A stretch of DNA of 64,000 bases from Mycobacterium yunnanensis (GTDB lineage Bacteria > Actinomycetota > Actinomycetes > Mycobacteriales > Mycobacteriaceae), in the NCBI RefSeq assembly GCF_025823185.1, contig NZ_JACKVK010000001.1, positions 1-64,000 of the forward strand. Reading direction: 5' to 3'. The notes under the pieces were generated by a model. It did not search any database, was not told the DNA's origin, and was given only the letters and a program-made list of their open reading frames with translations. Positions 37,532-46,117 of the stretch are shown in pieces (the stretch's first letter is position 1; each line of letters starts with the position of its first letter). The position numbers and the translations under genes are program-made.

Positions 37532-37552
37532 CGGCAGATCCGCGAGACCCTC

Positions 37553-39649
37553 GTGACGGGCGTACCCGAGCTGGCAGGCGCCGCGGAATCCCTCAGTCCC
37601 CAGGACCTACGGGGGATCTCGGCCGAGTGGCAGGCCCGAAGACTTGCGGTGTCCTGTCTCGTCGCCGGCGCGGCGGGAATCGTGGCGACGATCCCGGGGG
37701 CTCCGGCGATCCAGTCACTGGCCCTGGTCGTCCTTCTGGCGTGGGGTGGCGGAAGCGCCATCATGTGTTGGGTGGAGCTGCCGACCGGCGCGTCGGTGGC
37801 CGGGGCCGTCGGGCTGAGTGTGGCGTCGGTCGTCGGCATGACGACACTGATGGCGCGCTGGGGGGCGTGGTATCCCAAACTTGCCTGCCTGTGTCTGGCC
37901 ACCGTGGTGACGACGAGCGGGTTGGTCCGGCTCTGGAGCACCGACGGAAACCTCGCACGCGTGGTACTGAGATATCCCACACCGCAACGGGGTAACCCCC
38001 GCTTCGCGATCGCCATGCTGGCTCTCTCGGTGACGGTGTGGGCAATCGCGCTCGGACCGTTGAGATCGAACCCGGGCGGTGACTACGGTCTGCTGCTCAC
38101 ACCGGGCGGCGGCCTCCTCATCTTTGCGATGGTTGCCGCGGTGTCGGCATTCGCGGCGGCCGTCGCCACGCGTCGACCGGTGCTCGCCGCACTTGCCATA
38201 GTGATCTCGATCGGGGTCGGCCGACTGACGTCGACGCTGATCACCGACGTACCGGCATACACCTGGACCTACAAGCACATCGGGGTCGTCGACTACATCG
38301 TCACCGATCAAGCCCTCGCGCCGTATTGGACCGACATCTACGTGCGCTGGCCGGGGTTCTTCACCACCATGGCGTGGTTCAGCGCGGTCGCCAGCGTGGA
38401 TCCGGTGGACGTGGCGCACTGGTTTGCACCGGCAGTCGACGCCTTGATCTCGGTCGTCACCGGTGCGCTCGTGTTGACGGTGACCCGGAGCAAACAGGCT
38501 GCGCTCGTCGGGGCGCTGCTGGTGCAACTGGTGAACTGGGTTGCGCAAGACTACTATTCGCCGCAGGCCCTCTGCGTGGTACTGGCCTTCGCCATCCTCG
38601 CCCTGCTCACGTGTTCGAACCGGTATCCGATGGCCGGACACCTGTCGGTCGTCCTATTCGTCGCGATGGTGTGGACGCATCAGCTCACCCCGGTGTGGAT
38701 CATCTCGGTCGTCGTCGCCCTGTCGGTGATCCGGCGAATTCGGCCGCGCTGGTTGCTCGCGTACTACCTCGTGGTGTGGGCCGTATACGTGATCCCCCGA
38801 CTCGACTCCGTGGAGCGCTATGGCTTGTTCTCGTTCGACCCGGTCGCGAATACGGAGGGTCCCACCCAGAGTGAGCGGCTCGAGTCGTCCGGCTACCAGT
38901 TCACCGTCTACGTCGACAGGGGACTGGCCATGACCTTCTGGGCGTCTGCCGCGATGTGCGTCTTCGTCCTCTGGCGGCGCGGCGCACGGCCCTGGGCCGC
39001 CGCGATCGTCGCATTCTCACCGATGATGCTGATCTTCTCGCAGAGCTACGGCGGTGAGGCGACGATGCGGATCTTCCTCTACTCGCTGGCGGGTTGCACG
39101 GTTCTCATCGCGCCGTTCCTCGCGAGGGCACTCGCCCAGTCGCACCCCCTGCGCGGGACCCTCGCTTGGCTGGTGCTCGTGTTCTTCGCGATGGCGGGAA
39201 TGCAGGGTTACTACAGCAATTGGTCCTTCTCCACCGTGACCCGCCAGCAACTCGAGCAGTCGCGCTGGCTGTTGACGACGAATGAGCACGAGCGCGGCAT
39301 CACGGTGTGGGCGCCGCTAGTGGGTTGGCCGCAACGGCCCAGCGCCGCCTACGTGAAGTACGCGTTGTTCGACTCGCAATACGACATACCGCTGGACGAC
39401 CTTCGAGCGTCGTTCCTCAAGGACGTTCCCACCGCCGGCGTGATGGAGGAAATCGAGGAGCACGTGCGCAACAGTCGAGTTCCGCTGTACGTGGTGATTC
39501 CGAGACAGCTCGACGAGTACGACGCATGGCTCGGCGTCTTCAAACCCGGTGTGCTGCAGGGCCTCGTCACTCAGATGGCCTCGCGACCCGGATGGTCCCA
39601 GGTCGTCGGCGACGAGGACACCGTCGTCTACCGCTACCCCGAAGCTTAG
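37553..39649 (+). CDS. Large polytopic membrane protein, candidate polysaccharide polymerase
   Basis: This 698-residue protein has 12 or more hydrophobic segments spread over residues 40-540 and a hydrophilic C-terminal domain of about 130 residues. I recognise no catalytic motif. In flippase-type clusters the remaining large membrane protein is usually the Wzy-like polymerase, or a membrane glycosyltransferase (GT-C). The segment WTYKHIGVVDYIVTDQALAPYW after the first helices could be the extracytosolic catalytic loop of a GT-C enzyme. The start is a GTG 21 bases after the previous stop. Confidence 0.6.
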   Translation: MTGVPELAGAAESLSPQDLRGISAEWQARRLAVSCLVAGAAGIVATIPGAPAIQSLALVVLLAWGGGSAIMCWVELPTGASVAGAVGLSVASVVGMTTLMARWGAWYPKLACLCLATVVTTSGLVRLWSTDGNLARVVLRYPTPQRGNPRFAIAMLALSVTVWAIALGPLRSNPGGDYGLLLTPGGGLLIFAMVAAVSAFAAAVATRRPVLAALAIVISIGVGRLTSTLITDVPAYTWTYKHIGVVDYIVTDQALAPYWTDIYVRWPGFFTTMAWFSAVASVDPVDVAHWFAPAVDALISVVTGALVLTVTRSKQAALVGALLVQLVNWVAQDYYSPQALCVVLAFAILALLTCSNRYPMAGHLSVVLFVAMVWTHQLTPVWIISVVVALSVIRRIRPRWLLAYYLVVWAVYVIPRLDSVERYGLFSFDPVANTEGPTQSERLESSGYQFTVYVDRGLAMTFWASAAMCVFVLWRRGARPWAAAIVAFSPMMLIFSQSYGGEATMRIFLYSLAGCTVLIAPFLARALAQSHPLRGTLAWLVLVFFAMAGMQGYYSNWSFSTVTRQQLEQSRWLLTTNEHERGITVWAPLVGWPQRPSAAYVKYALFDSQYDIPLDDLRASFLKDVPTAGVMEEIEEHVRNSRVPLYVVIPRQLDEYDAWLGVFKPGVLQGLVTQMASRPGWSQVVGDEDTVVYRYPEA

Positions 39650-39658
39650 GCCGAAACA

Positions 39659-40513
39659 GTGACGAAGACGTTGAGAGGACTCAGGTCGCCAGTCGCAGTG
39701 GCGCTCGTGGTGTCGACCGTGGCGTGTGGCGGCGGTACGTGCCACGCCGAGCCGGGTGGCATGCCGGTCGGATCGTTCTCGTCGCTCACCGCGTCGCACC
39801 AGCTGTACGCGGCTGACGACTTCGACGGCCCGTCGAACTCGGCGCCCGACCCCGCGATGTGGAACATCGAGACCGGTGGAGTCGGATGGGGTGCCGGCGA
39901 GGCCCAGGCCTATACCGCGAGCCCCGCCAACATCCGACAGGACGGTGACGGACACCTGGTGATCACCGCTCGCGACGACGACGGTCACGTCACGTCGGCC
40001 CGACTGAACACACAGGGCAAGGTGGACGTCACCGAAGGCGTGGTTGCCGCACGCATCAAGATGCCTGCCGGGCAGGGACTTCAACCGGCATTCTGGTTGC
40101 TCGGACAGTCGATGCCCGAGGTCGGCTGGCCCGCCAGCGGTGAGATCGACATCGTGGAGTTGCTCAACGACGCCTCCACGGCCTACTTCACGGCCATCGG
40201 TCCGCGTGTGGAGGGGCAGCGTAGCAACGCCTCACATTCTCAGTTGCAGCTGACCTCGCGGGTCGGCGGTCTGGCAGACGACTTCCACACCTATTGGCTC
40301 GACAAGGAACCCGGCCGACTGGTGTTCGGCATCGACGAGAACGCCCTGGCGACCATCACGCCGGCCGACCTTCCCCCCGGTCAGCAATGGATCTACGACA
40401 CGCCCTACTTCGCCGTTCTCAACCTCGCCGTGGGTGGGGCCTGGCCTGGTCCCGTCGGACCGGGTGTCCTGCCAAAGCAGATGACGGTCGACTGGGTGAG
40501 GTTCTACCGATGA
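39659..40513 (+). CDS. Secreted glycoside hydrolase family 16 protein
   Basis: This 284-residue protein has a signal-type N-terminus (PVAVALVVSTVACGGGTC). The GH16 catalytic motif is WPASGEIDIVELLN with Glu162 as nucleophile, Asp164, and Glu167 as acid/base. A Cys at 23 could be a lipobox Cys, but the -3 residue is Thr, so lipoprotein status is doubtful. GH16 enzymes cut or transglycosylate beta-1,3/1,4 glucans and galactans. In an export operon it could trim or release the product. GTG 39659 starts nine bases after the membrane protein gene. Confidence 0.84.
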   Translation: MTKTLRGLRSPVAVALVVSTVACGGGTCHAEPGGMPVGSFSSLTASHQLYAADDFDGPSNSAPDPAMWNIETGGVGWGAGEAQAYTASPANIRQDGDGHLVITARDDDGHVTSARLNTQGKVDVTEGVVAARIKMPAGQGLQPAFWLLGQSMPEVGWPASGEIDIVELLNDASTAYFTAIGPRVEGQRSNASHSQLQLTSRVGGLADDFHTYWLDKEPGRLVFGIDENALATITPADLPPGQQWIYDTPYFAVLNLAVGGAWPGPVGPGVLPKQMTVDWVRFYR

Positions 40514-42072
40514 GCGCCGATCTGGCGAACGCCGGCCTACCCGTCCCGGCAGACGACGCCGTCGACGACGTCGTGGCGGACTTCGTCGCCGCCGTCGGGG
40601 ACCGGCGACGAGACTGCGCCGTCGTCCACGACGGTGCCGCCGTCACCTATGGTGACCTCGCGGCGCGCGTGGAGGTCGCCGCGGCGCACTATCGACTCCA
40701 CCGAACGGGTTCTGACGCAGCCGATCTCGTCGGCGTACTGGTCTCGCACACGCCCGCGGTGGTCGAGCACCTCCTAGGCGTGCTGCAGGCTGGTGCGACC
40801 TACTGTCCGATCGACGCCACGTTGCCGGCGGCGCGCAAGAATGCCCTCGCGGCCGTGCTCGGCCTGGATCGGCTACACGCCATCGCCGGTGACCCTCGGG
40901 GCGCGACGAACCTACCGGTCGAAGTGGTTGGTGGTGATCTCGTCGCCGCATGCCCCGAACGCACCCTGAACGTTCCGCGCCCCGGTGACGCGGCGTACGT
41001 ACTGTGCACCTCCGGGTCGACGGGGACCCCGAAAGCGGTGGTCGTCTCCCGCCAGTCGCTGACGACGACGGTGCGGGCCTTGCGGAGCGTTTTCGCACTC
41101 CGGCCCGAGGATCGTGTGCTGCAGTTCGCCTCTCTCGGTTGGGATACGTGTCTGGAGGAGATACTGCCCGCGCTGACGTCCGGCGCAACCCTGGTCTTCG
41201 ACGACGAGGCCCACACCAGGTCGTTCCCACGCTTCGTTCGAATGCTCTCCCACCGGCGCGTCACCGTGGTGGACCTCCCGACCGCGTTCTGGCACGAACT
41301 CGTCCTCTACCTGTACGAGCACGGCATCGAGCTTCCGAACTGCGTTCGACTGGTGGTGATCGGTGGTGAACGGGTGGACCCCACCCGGCTACGGCAGTGG
41401 CGGGAGATGGCCACTGCCCACGTTCGTTTGCTCAACACCTACGGCTGTACCGAGACGACCATGATCACGCACGCCGTCGAGCTGGCCGGTCCCCATGCCG
41501 ACGTCGACTGTGCCACAGGCGACGCACCGCTCGGGCGTGCGCTGCCACACGTGGTCGACCACGTCACCGGGGACGGTGAGCTGCTGGTGTCGGGCGCGTG
41601 CCTCGCCACCGGTTACCTGGGTCTTACCGACCGCACAGCAACGGACTTCGAGGTTGCAGACCACGGCACCGGCCCCACCCGTTGGTTTCACACCGGCGAC
41701 ATCGTGACCCGTGGCGACGGAGGGCTGCTGCATCCGCGCGGCCGACGCGACGACCAAGTCAAAGTCCTTGGTGTGCGGGTGGATCCGGCCGAGGTCGAAG
41801 CAGAGTTGACCGCACACCCGGCGGTGGCGGCAGCGGTGGTGATGGGTGAACGCCGGCTTGGTCAGATGTCGCTCCACGCGTACGTCGTCGCGACCGCAGG
41901 CGTCACCCCGGCGGAGTTGAAGGGCTCCTTGCGCGCACGACTACCGCACCAGTTCGTCCCAGCTCGAGTGACGTTCGTGCCGGCTCTGCAGTACACGTCC
42001 AGCGGCAAGGTCGACCGAGCGGCGACGCAGCGCGCCGCTACCACCGAAGAGAACGAAGGAGCACGCCCATGA
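40510..42072 (+). CDS. Stand-alone adenylation domain, predicted lysine/beta-lysine activating
   Basis: This 520-residue NRPS-type adenylation enzyme has A3 LCTSGSTGTPKAV (165-177), A5 NTYGCTETT (309-317), A7 WFHTGDIV and the catalytic A10 lysine (GKVDR, Lys500). It has no fused carrier or condensation domain. Aligning by hand to the GrsA pocket gives D212, T213, E216, D255, V283, G285, T310, M318, I319, K500. DTEDVGTMIK resembles codes I remember for lysine and beta-lysine. The next gene is a carrier protein, and a lysine-2,3-aminomutase-like gene follows. The ATG overlaps the GH16 stop by four bases. Confidence 0.82.
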   Translation: MSADLANAGLPVPADDAVDDVVADFVAAVGDRRRDCAVVHDGAAVTYGDLAARVEVAAAHYRLHRTGSDAADLVGVLVSHTPAVVEHLLGVLQAGATYCPIDATLPAARKNALAAVLGLDRLHAIAGDPRGATNLPVEVVGGDLVAACPERTLNVPRPGDAAYVLCTSGSTGTPKAVVVSRQSLTTTVRALRSVFALRPEDRVLQFASLGWDTCLEEILPALTSGATLVFDDEAHTRSFPRFVRMLSHRRVTVVDLPTAFWHELVLYLYEHGIELPNCVRLVVIGGERVDPTRLRQWREMATAHVRLLNTYGCTETTMITHAVELAGPHADVDCATGDAPLGRALPHVVDHVTGDGELLVSGACLATGYLGLTDRTATDFEVADHGTGPTRWFHTGDIVTRGDGGLLHPRGRRDDQVKVLGVRVDPAEVEAELTAHPAVAAAVVMGERRLGQMSLHAYVVATAGVTPAELKGSLRARLPHQFVPARVTFVPALQYTSSGKVDRAATQRAATTEENEGARP

Positions 42073-42290
42073 ATCCCGACCACATCATCGAGATCTTCTC
42101 GAGGGTCCTCGAGACGCCCCGGGTGCAATCGCACTCGGACTTCTTCGAACTGGGTGGCGACTCCCTGTTGGCGACGAGGGTACTCAGTGCGATCGCACGT
42201 GACTACGGCACGGAGTTGGACTACGAGGAATTCGTCGACCAACCCACCCCCGAGGGACTTGCCTCGAAGCTCGTCGCGGTCGCCCCATGA
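42069..42290 (+). CDS. Peptidyl/acyl carrier protein
   Basis: This 73-residue carrier protein has the phosphopantetheine site FFELGGDSLLATRV, modified on Ser32. It probably takes the aminoacyl group from the adenylation enzyme just upstream, with which it overlaps by four bases. Discrete carriers of this kind hold a single amino acid for later modification or transfer. A phosphopantetheinyl transferase must come from elsewhere. Confidence 0.88.
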   Translation: MNPDHIIEIFSRVLETPRVQSHSDFFELGGDSLLATRVLSAIARDYGTELDYEEFVDQPTPEGLASKLVAVAP

Positions 42291-43675
42291 CCACCGGAGA
42301 CACGAGGGTGGTCGTCGTCGGTGCGGGCCTGGCCGGACTGACCGCCGCCGTCGAACTGGCGACGGCGGGTGCCGAGGTGACGGTCCTCGAGGCCAGGGAC
42401 CGGGTGGGTGGCCGAGTACATGGTGTGCCGATGTCGCCGACGGTCGTCGCGGACGGAGGTGCGGCCTATCTCGGTGCGCGGCATACCGAGGTACTCGGCA
42501 TGCTGCGGGAGAACGGCCTTCGGCTGGCGTCGACGGAGATGTTGGGAGACAGCACCTTTCTGCTGTCGGGCGCGCGGACGACGTCGGGAAGCCGCGTCCC
42601 GCCCCTGGACGCCGTCGCGCTCGGTGACCTCTTCGACCGGCTCGAAGGCCTCGTCGCGGAAGTGTGCCCGGACGCGCCGTGGAGGAGCGCCAGGGCCGAC
42701 TACCTAGACGGGCTGACGGTCGCGCAGTGGGTGGCCCAGGAAATCCGGCACCCCGACGCGCGAGCCTTCTTCCCGATGTTCATCGGTGAGATGATGGCAG
42801 CCGATCCCGAGCTGATCTCGGTCCTGCACATGGCGTTCTATCTCCGGTCCGGCGGCGGGATCCGCTTCCTCAACGCCTTCAAGGGTGGCGCCCAGGAGTG
42901 GCGAATCGATGGCGGGGCGCACCAACTGTGTGAGGCCCTCGCCCGGCGGCTCGCCGACCGGATCCAGTTGGCGCGCGAGGTCCGAGCCGTCGACCAGTCG
43001 GGCCACGACGTCGTCGTCCACGCCATCTCCGCAGCCGACGGCACGTCGTCGGAGCACCGCGCCGACTACGTGGTGGTCGCGCTCCCACCACGGCTGGCCC
43101 AGCAGATCGAATTCACACCCGGCCTCACCGCGCCGCGTGCGACGCCGGCCACCGGCCGCGGGTGTGCCGTGAAGGTGCACCTGGGCTATCCCTCGCCGAT
43201 GTGGCGCGACCACGGCCTGTCCGGCTGGTCGGTCAGCACGGACGGTCCGCTGCTCTCGACGGTGGACGATTCGCCTGCCGATCGTTCCGCGGGCATCCTG
43301 ACGGGATTCGTGACGGGTGCGGCCGCTGAGCCCTTTAGTCGGCTCCCACTGTCGGCGAAGGCAGATGCGGCTCTTGCCCACGCGCGCAGGCTGTTTCCCG
43401 ACTTACCCGCACCCACCAAGTGCTCGTTCACCGACTGGTTCGAGGATCGACACAGCAAGGGTTGCTACGCCGCCCTGTTCGGACCGGGCGACTGGATACG
43501 CCTCGGGCCGACGTTGACCGAGCCGCACGGCCGGGTCCACTGGGCAGGCACCGAAACCAGCCTCGAGTTCTTCGGCCTGATGGAGGGTGCCATCCGGTCG
43601 GGCCGACGGGTTGCCAACGAATTGATTCGAGGCGCCGACGTCGGCGCCGATCCGCGAAAGGCGGTAGCGCAGTGA
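42287..43675 (+). CDS. FAD-dependent amine oxidase
   Basis: This 462-residue flavoprotein of the monoamine oxidase/protoporphyrinogen oxidase type has VVVVGAGLAGLTAAVELA (FAD loop, about 8-25), LEARDRVGGRVHG, and near the C-terminus VHWAGTETSLEFFGLMEGAIRSG. Candidate substrates are the amine of lysine, beta-lysine, or the carrier-bound form, giving an imine or aldehyde. This is inferred only from the neighbours. It overlaps the carrier and aminomutase genes by four bases each. Confidence 0.8.
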   Translation: MTTGDTRVVVVGAGLAGLTAAVELATAGAEVTVLEARDRVGGRVHGVPMSPTVVADGGAAYLGARHTEVLGMLRENGLRLASTEMLGDSTFLLSGARTTSGSRVPPLDAVALGDLFDRLEGLVAEVCPDAPWRSARADYLDGLTVAQWVAQEIRHPDARAFFPMFIGEMMAADPELISVLHMAFYLRSGGGIRFLNAFKGGAQEWRIDGGAHQLCEALARRLADRIQLAREVRAVDQSGHDVVVHAISAADGTSSEHRADYVVVALPPRLAQQIEFTPGLTAPRATPATGRGCAVKVHLGYPSPMWRDHGLSGWSVSTDGPLLSTVDDSPADRSAGILTGFVTGAAAEPFSRLPLSAKADAALAHARRLFPDLPAPTKCSFTDWFEDRHSKGCYAALFGPGDWIRLGPTLTEPHGRVHWAGTETSLEFFGLMEGAIRSGRRVANELIRGADVGADPRKAVAQ

Positions 43676-45090
43676 CCACACTGGAAGATCTCGGCAGCAC
43701 GGCTGGCTTCACCGCGGCCGTGGACCAGCCCTACACCTACCGGCGAACGGAGCTGGCGGAGCCCGATTGGACGCGATACCCCGGGTGGGCGAGGGTCACG
43801 GAGGCCGAGTGGCGCAATGCGCAGTGGCAACGATCGCATTCCATCAAGAACGTCGACCAGCTCCGTGCGGTGACGGGATCGTTGCTCGACGACGCGTTCT
43901 TCGACGACCTGGTCGCAGACCAGCTACAGCGGGCCACGATGTCGATGCTGTTGCCGCCGCAGATGTTGAACACCATGGCGCCCCATGCCGTCTCCGGTCG
44001 GCAGCAGGTCACCGAGGCGTTCTATGCCGATCCCATTCGGCGATACATGCTGCCGGTGATGAGTGACCGCGAGCCGGAGTGGGGATCTCATCCGTTCGCC
44101 GAACGGGATTCGCTGCACGAGAGCGACATGTGGGTCGTCGAGGGTCTGACTCACCGCTACCCAACCAAGGTTCTCGCCGAACTGCTGTCGACCTGCCCGC
44201 AGTACTGTGGGCATTGCACTCGGATGGACTTGGTGGGCAACTCCACGCCATCGGTCGCGAAGGCCCGACTCACCCTGCGCCCGGCTGATCGCCAGGACCG
44301 AATGCTCGACTATCTACGCGCCACACCGACGGTTCGTGACGTCGTGGTCTCCGGCGGTGACGTCGCAAACGTCCCGTGGCCACGGCTCGAGTCGTTCCTC
44401 CTGCAGCTACTCGACATCGACACCATTCGCGACATACGGCTGGCGTCGAAGGCGCTCGCGGCACTGCCCCAACACTGGCTGCAGCCTGAGGTCGTCGACG
44501 GGGTCGGCCGCATCGCGCGGCTGGCGGCCTCGCGCCGGGTCAATCTGGCCCTGCACACCCACGTCAACCACGTGCAGTCGGTCACCCCGCTCGTCGCGGA
44601 GGCGTCCCGCGCGCTGCTGGATGCGGGATTGCGGGACGTTCGCAACCAAGGGGTCTTGCTGCAGGGAGTGAACGCCACCGCCGACGATCTGCTGGACCTC
44701 TGCTTCGCGCTGCAGGGCGAGGCCAACATCCTGCCGTACTACTTCTACATGTGCGACATGATTCCGAACGCCGAACACTGGCGAATTGCCCTGTGGGAGG
44801 CGCAGGAACTGCAGTTGTCGATCATGGGTTATCTGCCTGGCTACGCCACGCCCCGAATCGTCTGCGACGTACCGTATGTCGGCAAGCGCTGGGTGCATCA
44901 GGTGTCGCGCTACGACCGCACCCGCGGAATCTCCTACTGGAGCAAGAACTACCGCACGGGGCTCGACGGGTCCGACGTCGACGCGTTCAACGGCGTCTAC
45001 CCGTTCTACGACCCCATCGACGGTCTGCCCACGGCGGGACAGGCGTGGTGGCGACGGCAGTGCGGTCGTTCCCCGCGGCGCGCGGTATGA
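43672..45090 (+). CDS. Radical SAM lysine-2,3-aminomutase-like enzyme
   Basis: This 472-residue enzyme starts from GTG (VTTLEDLGST). The radical SAM cluster is CPQYCGHC (Cys175, 179, 182), preceded by GLTHRYPTKVL as in KamA. YYFYMCDMIP and RIVCDVPYVGKRW keep the two Asp positions that bind the side-chain amine of lysine in clostridial lysine 2,3-aminomutase, and a Lys placed to bind PLP. This favours lysine over glutamate as substrate, giving beta-lysine. Its end runs four bases into the GNAT gene. KamA-like genes are not usual in mycobacterial polysaccharide loci. Confidence 0.85.
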   Translation: MTTLEDLGSTAGFTAAVDQPYTYRRTELAEPDWTRYPGWARVTEAEWRNAQWQRSHSIKNVDQLRAVTGSLLDDAFFDDLVADQLQRATMSMLLPPQMLNTMAPHAVSGRQQVTEAFYADPIRRYMLPVMSDREPEWGSHPFAERDSLHESDMWVVEGLTHRYPTKVLAELLSTCPQYCGHCTRMDLVGNSTPSVAKARLTLRPADRQDRMLDYLRATPTVRDVVVSGGDVANVPWPRLESFLLQLLDIDTIRDIRLASKALAALPQHWLQPEVVDGVGRIARLAASRRVNLALHTHVNHVQSVTPLVAEASRALLDAGLRDVRNQGVLLQGVNATADDLLDLCFALQGEANILPYYFYMCDMIPNAEHWRIALWEAQELQLSIMGYLPGYATPRIVCDVPYVGKRWVHQVSRYDRTRGISYWSKNYRTGLDGSDVDAFNGVYPFYDPIDGLPTAGQAWWRRQCGRSPRRAV

Positions 45091-45935
45091 CCGTCGACGT
45101 CGTTCCCATCACCGAGGCCGACGTCGACGCGGTGTCCGACTTCCTCAGCGCCAATCACGATGGCCGAGTGTCTTGGAGCCGGTCACTCGCAGCGGTGCCG
45201 TGGGAGGTGACGGCGCCCAATCGCGGGTTCATGCTGCGAGACGGCGGGCGGATCGTCGGGACTTTGTTGGCGGTCTACTCGGACCGGCTGCTCGGCGGTC
45301 GCGTCGAACGGCTCTGCAACATGGGCTCGTGGTGCGTTCTGCCGCGTTACCGATCGCGAAGCATCTTGCTGTTGAAGGCGTTGTTGGCGCAGGACGGCTA
45401 TAGCGTCACGGTGCTGTCCCCGGACGACGGACCGCGAGAGATACTCGAGTTCTTCAAGTTTCGGCCCCTGGACACGTCGGCCTCGCTCGTCCCCAACCTG
45501 CCCTGGCCCCGAGCCTTCGGCCGAACGAGGGTCAGCGCCGATCCGAACGTCATCGAACGGACCCTCGTGGGCTCGGAGCTCGTCCTCTACAGAGACCACG
45601 CCCAAGCGCTGGCCGCGCGCCATCTGTTGGTCCAGCGCGGCATCGAGTCCTGCTACGTGATGTACCGGGAATACCGGTTCAAGGGTGTGCCTCTGTTCGC
45701 GATGATTCTCCACGTGGGAGACCAGGGCCTGTTTCGGCGTTCCCTGCTGCCCATCACGCGTCATCTGCTGTTGCGGCACGGGCTGGTCGCAACCCTTGCC
45801 GAGCGGCGCGTGATCGGTTGCGCGCCGGCACTGTCGTTCAAGCTGGCGAGTTGGCCGAAGATGTACCGGAGCGCCACCCTGGAGCCCGCGCAGATTGACG
45901 ACCTCTACAGCGAACTCGTCTGCGTACCATGGTAA
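45087..45935 (+). CDS. GNAT-like acyltransferase
   Basis: This 282-residue protein has an N-terminal GNAT fold (PITEADVDAVSDFLSANHDG; RIVGTLLAVYSDRLLGG; CNMGSWCVLPRYRSRSILLLKALL). That is followed by a second part of about 140 residues with no recognised motif. GNAT proteins in antibiotic pathways can use carrier-bound aminoacyl donors. Here it is the best candidate to move the amino acid from the carrier to a sugar amine. The pyrophosphate loop is not canonical, so acetyl-CoA may not be its donor. Its 3' end overlaps the small membrane protein gene by seven bases. Confidence 0.65.
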   Translation: MTVDVVPITEADVDAVSDFLSANHDGRVSWSRSLAAVPWEVTAPNRGFMLRDGGRIVGTLLAVYSDRLLGGRVERLCNMGSWCVLPRYRSRSILLLKALLAQDGYSVTVLSPDDGPREILEFFKFRPLDTSASLVPNLPWPRAFGRTRVSADPNVIERTLVGSELVLYRDHAQALAARHLLVQRGIESCYVMYREYRFKGVPLFAMILHVGDQGLFRRSLLPITRHLLLRHGLVATLAERRVIGCAPALSFKLASWPKMYRSATLEPAQIDDLYSELVCVPW

Positions 45936-46117
45936 ATCGGTCCAAACCATCGAGATCTTCTCGGCGCGCCATTCGTTGGACCGACCTTCGGAGCTTGCTC
46001 GTCGACGCGGTTCTCGCCGTCTCGGCGGCATATGCCGCGCTCGTGGTCTGTCTGCTGGCCGTCAACGTGGCCCTCGCCGTCAAGCTGCGATCGGTCATCC
46101 CGCAAAGCAGTGACTAG
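45929..46117 (+). CDS. Small single-helix membrane protein
   Basis: This 62-residue protein has a basic N-terminus (NRSKPSRSSRRAIRW) and one membrane helix, LLVDAVLAVSAAYAALVVCLLAVNVALAV (about residues 23-51). It is unrecognised. The ATG lies inside the end of the GNAT gene, so it is translated from the same mRNA. Such proteins often tether or regulate membrane complexes. It is the last gene of the operon. Confidence 0.65.
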   Translation: MVNRSKPSRSSRRAIRWTDLRSLLVDAVLAVSAAYAALVVCLLAVNVALAVKLRSVIPQSSD

